A stretch of DNA of 64,000 nucleotides from JAKLIN01 sp964544395 (GTDB taxonomy: Archaea > Nanobdellota > Nanobdellia > Pacearchaeales > GW2011-AR1): NCBI GenBank assembly GCA_964544395.1, contig CAZJAO010000001.1:57591-121590 (forward strand), written 5' to 3'. Below the pieces are notes generated by a model. The model was not told the DNA's origin. It made no database searches and saw nothing but the letters and a program-made list of their open reading frames with translations. The first letter of the stretch is position 1; every line of letters begins with the position of its first letter. Both the position numbers and the translations under genes were made by a program. Below, one piece after another: positions 61,285-64,000 of this stretch.

Positions 61285-61778
61285 AAAAAATACTAGCAGA
61301 AAAAATCGGGCATCTCGTGAAAGAAAAGACTAGATTAGAAGAAGCCCTCCATTTGAGAATCTCAAACAGAGGAAAAGAATTTCATCTTGAAGGAGATCCT
61401 CTGGACGAATATGAAGCAGAACAGGTTATTAATGCTGTAAATTTCGGATTCAAAATGGATATCGCTCTTTTAATCAAAGAAAAAGAGCTATCATTTAATG
61501 TTCTCAGTATAAAAAATTACACAAAAAGAAAAGACATGTCTGTAATTAAGGCAAGAATTATAGGAACAGAAGGAAAAACACTGAGAACTCTTGAACAGTT
61601 GACTGATTGCTTCTTTGAAGTTCATAATAACGAAGTTGGAATAATAGGACATCCTGAAAGAATGAAAGTAGCACAGGAAGCAGTAGTGAACCTAATTAGA
61701 GGCTCAAAACAGGCAAACGTCTATAAATTTCTGGAAAAGCATCAAATCAAGCCAGTTATTGATTTGGGCTTAAAATAA
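61281..61778 (+). CDS. KH-domain ribosome assembly protein, Dim2/Pno1-like
   Basis: 165 residues with two KH-like parts; the second has VIKARIIGTEGKTLRTLEQLTDCFFEV and VGIIGHPERMKVAQEAV as in archaeal Dim2/Pno1 (TIGR03665). These act in small-subunit rRNA maturation with Nob1 and Rio kinases. Coupled to the NUDIX gene by ATGA. It stands just upstream of tRNA-Asn. Confidence 0.88.
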   Translation: MKKILAEKIGHLVKEKTRLEEALHLRISNRGKEFHLEGDPLDEYEAEQVINAVNFGFKMDIALLIKEKELSFNVLSIKNYTKRKDMSVIKARIIGTEGKTLRTLEQLTDCFFEVHNNEVGIIGHPERMKVAQEAVVNLIRGSKQANVYKFLEKHQIKPVIDLGLK

Positions 61779-61814
61779 ACATTTTTAAATATCATCCTTA
61801 TTCTAAAATCATAT

Positions 61815-61887
61815 GTCTCGGTAGCTCAGTTGGTAGAGCACATGACTGTTAATCATGGGGTCAGAGGTCCGAGTCCTCTCCGGGACG
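61815..61887 (+). tRNA. tRNA-Asn (GUU anticodon)
   Basis: Acceptor GTCTCGG/CCGGGAC, D stem GCTC/GAGC, anticodon stem CATGA/TCATG around CTGTTAA (GTT), T arm AGAGG/CCTCT, discriminator G. No intron, no encoded CCA. Confidence 0.95.
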
Positions 61888-61897
61888 CTTATATTCA

Positions 61898-62236
61898 ATG
61901 GACGATCAAATAGAAAAAAGTAATAAATCCAAGAGATGGGTAATCGCTGCTTCTTTGTTAACTACAATTTTATTGGTATTGCTTAATGTTGCTTTCCAAT
62001 TCAAAAGTCTAATATTAAGTGTTATCAATGTATCTATCTTGTTAATTATTTCAATTCTGATATTAGTTTATGTAATCAAATCTTTTAGGAATCATGCAAT
62101 AATGATAAGAGGAGATATAATAAAAAATAGCTTTTTGGTATATGTAATAGGTGTTTTCTATCTTCTGGCTGCCCTTTCAATAATTCTTATAATGAGTTAT
62201 CTCCTGTTCTTAATAATAGGCGGAAAACCTTTTTAA
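61898..62236 (+). CDS. Three-helix membrane protein
   Basis: 112 residues. Charged start (MDDQIEKSNKSKR), then three hydrophobic helices with almost no polar loops. No family recognised. The ATG is 10 nt after tRNA-Asn, so the mRNA may share the tRNA transcript. No SD is visible. Confidence 0.6.
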   Translation: MDDQIEKSNKSKRWVIAASLLTTILLVLLNVAFQFKSLILSVINVSILLIISILILVYVIKSFRNHAIMIRGDIIKNSFLVYVIGVFYLLAALSIILIMSYLLFLIIGGKPF

Positions 62237-62258
62237 CCAATTTCAATTTTGTCTTCTT

Positions 62259-63350
62259 ATGAAAAAGCTAAAAGTTCTTGTTGCAATGTCAGGCGGAGTT
62301 GATTCAAGCGTAGCCGCGCTCATGATGAAAAACAAAGGCTATGAAGTTATTGGTGCTTTCATGAAGAATTGGTCTGATACAAAAAATGAATTTGGCGAGT
62401 GTTCATGGAGAGATGAAAGAAAGATGGCTTTGCAAATTGCTTCTTCATTAGATATTCCCTTGATAACACTGGATTATGAAAAAGAATACCGAAAAGATGT
62501 TGTTGATGAAATGTTCAAGAAATACAAGAAAGGAATAACTCCAAATCCAGATGTTGACTGCAATCAAAAAATAAAGTTTCCTAAATTAATACAAGAAGCC
62601 AAAAAGCTTGGTTGCGATTTTATTGTAACCGGACATTATTCAAGAATAAAGAAAACAAAATCAGGATATGAGCTTCTTCGAGCGAAAGATGAAACAAAAG
62701 ACCAGTCTTATTTTCTTTACAGAATAAACCAAGATGAACTAAAGCACACATTATTTCCCATTGGAGAATATACTAAAAAAGAAGTAAGGGAAATTGCAAA
62801 AAAAGCTCATTTCCCCAACTTCAACAAAAAATCAACAGTCGGAATTTGTTTTATAGGAAAAGTCAACTTGAAAGATTTCTTGCAAAAGAAATTGAAAGCA
62901 AAGAAAGGAAAAATCCTTGATTCTGAAGGAAACATTATAGGCGAGCATGACGGAATTTATTATTATACAATCGGACAACGTCTTGGTCCAAGGTATGGCT
63001 TTGATGTAAATCGTGGAGAGAGCGGCGAAGTAAAAAGATGGTATGTTGCAAGAAAAGATGCAAAGAAGAATATCATTATTGCAGCACCAGAAGGACATCC
63101 ATTGCTTTATAGAAAAGATATTATCATTGAAGAACCTCATTGGATAAATCCAATAAAGAAAAGTGAAATGAAGGTCTTTTCAAGAATTCGACAAGTTGGG
63201 GAGTTAATTCCTTCCAAACTATTTTACGATAAAAGCAAGAAAAGATTTGAGGTCATTTTGAATAAAGCAATTACAGGAGTTTCAGAAGGACAGGCAATTG
63301 TATTGTACAAAGGCACAGAAGTTCTCGGAGGGGGAGTTATAAGTTTCTAA
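62259..63350 (+). CDS. mnmA: tRNA 2-thiouridine synthetase MnmA
   Basis: 363 residues. The PP-loop SGGVDSS is at the start; the first catalytic cysteine is in PNPDVDCNQKIKF, the second in VGICFIGK; YYYTIGQRLGPRYGF and the C-terminal beta-barrel follow. It thiolates the wobble uridine (s2U34) of tRNAs for Lys, Glu and Gln. The bacterial type rather than the archaeal Ncs6 type suggests transfer. The tRNA-Glu(UUC) in this window is a possible substrate. Confidence 0.93.
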   Translation: MKKLKVLVAMSGGVDSSVAALMMKNKGYEVIGAFMKNWSDTKNEFGECSWRDERKMALQIASSLDIPLITLDYEKEYRKDVVDEMFKKYKKGITPNPDVDCNQKIKFPKLIQEAKKLGCDFIVTGHYSRIKKTKSGYELLRAKDETKDQSYFLYRINQDELKHTLFPIGEYTKKEVREIAKKAHFPNFNKKSTVGICFIGKVNLKDFLQKKLKAKKGKILDSEGNIIGEHDGIYYYTIGQRLGPRYGFDVNRGESGEVKRWYVARKDAKKNIIIAAPEGHPLLYRKDIIIEEPHWINPIKKSEMKVFSRIRQVGELIPSKLFYDKSKKRFEVILNKAITGVSEGQAIVLYKGTEVLGGGVISF

Positions 63351-63388
63351 AGAGTAATTATTATAAACTTCAATTTTTTATTAATATA

Positions 63389-63940
63389 ATGGATGTAGAC
63401 TCGGCAATAAAGTCAAGAAAGAGTGTGAGAGGTTTCAAGGACAAGAAACCAGATTGGAGAGATATCATTGATTGCATTGACAAAGTACGGTTTTCTCCAT
63501 CAGCGGGGAAAAATTTCACGCTGAAAATAATTCTCGTAAATGATAAAGCTAAGATACAAAAAATTGCAAATGCGGCTGAACAATCATTTATTGCAGAAGC
63601 CCAATATGTTGTGGTGATTTATTCTGATCCTTCCCGTTTAATTTCTTTATTCGAGAATAAAGGAAAAACATATTCAAGACAGCAGGCAGGCGCTGCAATG
63701 GAAAACTTCTTGTTAGCGATAGAAGATAAAGGACTTTCAACCTGTTGGGTAGGACATTTTGATGAAAACATGATAAAAAAAGAATTAAAGATTCCTCCAA
63801 AAATGGAAATTGAAGCCTTGTTCCCCGTGGGTTATGAATTCGGCAAAACAGCAAAAAGAAACAGAATAAATCTTGATAGCATTCTTTATTTCAATGAACA
63901 TGGCAAGAAGAAGATGAATACGCCAAAGACACCTCAGTAA
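63389..63940 (+). CDS. Nitroreductase-family flavoprotein
   Basis: 183 residues with the FMN-binding pattern of the nitroreductase superfamily: SRKSVRGFKDKK, FSPSAGKNFTLKI, QQAGAAMENFLLAIEDKGLSTCWVGHF, and LFPVGYEFGKTAKRN. It reduces a substrate with NAD(P)H; the true substrate is unknown. The family is widely exchanged between bacteria and archaea. Confidence 0.88.
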   Translation: MDVDSAIKSRKSVRGFKDKKPDWRDIIDCIDKVRFSPSAGKNFTLKIILVNDKAKIQKIANAAEQSFIAEAQYVVVIYSDPSRLISLFENKGKTYSRQQAGAAMENFLLAIEDKGLSTCWVGHFDENMIKKELKIPPKMEIEALFPVGYEFGKTAKRNRINLDSILYFNEHGKKKMNTPKTPQ

Positions 63941-63947
63941 AAATAAA

Positions 63948-63974
63948 AAATCTCCGGATTTCTCCGGAGGATTT
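63948..63974 (+). terminator. Hairpin after the nitroreductase gene
   Basis: AAATCTCCGG pairs with CCGGAGGATTT with one bulged G, giving a stem of about 10 bp and a 6-nt loop just downstream of the last stop. The next T tract is weak, so a factor-independent archaeal terminator is only likely. It could also be a leader structure of a gene beyond the window. Confidence 0.45.
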
Positions 63975-64000
63975 AAAATAAGTTTTCTAAAACTTTTGAG

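Noticed and set aside
1..64000. CRISPR array, rRNA operon, insertion sequence or origin
   Set aside because: No repeat-spacer pattern, no rRNA-like sequence, no transposase and no origin-like repeats near an Orc1/Cdc6 gene were found.

Overview
The window is AT-rich archaeal chromosome, most likely from a DPANN-type lineage (Pacearchaeota/Woesearchaeota-like; this placement is inferred from gene content and style, not from a search). Archaeal markers include family-B polymerase, RFC small and large subunits, FEN1, MCM, an RPA32-like protein, Cdc48, TFS, aIF1A, aIF2-beta, RNase P Rpp30, Elp3, archaeal-type PheRS, TrpRS and ThrRS, eL41, and an intron-containing tRNA. Many genes have a TATA box about 25 nt before the start codon, suggesting leaderless transcripts. 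A minority, mostly operon-internal genes or genes with true leaders, carry an AGGAGG Shine-Dalgarno (SD) site. Genes are tightly packed, with ATGA/TAATG overlaps and 4-nt convergent overlaps.

Layout. 1-6.4 kb: NreA repair protein (cut by the left edge), an RRM protein, topoisomerase I, a dihydroorotate dehydrogenase and a methyltransferase. 6.4-15.2 kb: a phosphoesterase, a large beta-propeller surface protein, an Lhr-type helicase and a cluster of very small genes, then tRNA-Lys. 15.2-21 kb: zinc-ribbon transcription factors, an interrupted NUDIX gene, signal peptidase, and Cdc48 behind a zinc/AbrB regulator. 21-28 kb: a 1220-residue surface protein with a glycosidase-like core, methionine aminopeptidase, an RNA m5C methyltransferase with a PUA partner, and a GHMP kinase. 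28-39 kb: replication block (PolB, HerA-like ATPase, FEN1, RfcL, RfcS), Trm5-like methyltransferase, a broken membrane/coiled-coil gene and eL41. 39-46 kb: small membrane proteins, HtpX, Rpp30, PheRS alpha, HIT protein, PheRS beta. 46-55 kb: a membrane protein with a decayed cyclase-like domain, TrpRS, a secreted SleB-like wall hydrolase, ThrRS, a Trm9-like methyltransferase and Elp3. 55-64 kb: tRNA-Glu, tRNA-Ile(UAU) with intron, MCM-RPA, aIF2-beta, aIF1A, a KH ribosome-assembly protein, tRNA-Asn, MnmA and a nitroreductase-like protein.

How the genes work together. The replication and repair set is nearly complete except for PCNA and primase. Three of its members (NreA, FEN1, PolB) end in PCNA-binding motifs. 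Translation genes form the second large group: synthetases, tRNA modification (Elp3, MnmA, Trm5, Trm9-like, NSUN), initiation factors and RNase P. The third group faces the outside: five secreted or anchored proteins, including a predicted peptidoglycan hydrolase and a predicted glycosidase. These fit a small-genome archaeon living against other cells, although host relations cannot be read from this sequence.

Most notable for follow-up: the SleB-like hydrolase in an archaeon, the degenerate class III cyclase domain on an Ig-like membrane protein, the UAU-anticodon tRNA-Ile with a 66-nt intron, a two-copy hairpin that holds an SD site, and two genes interrupted by frameshift or stop lesions.
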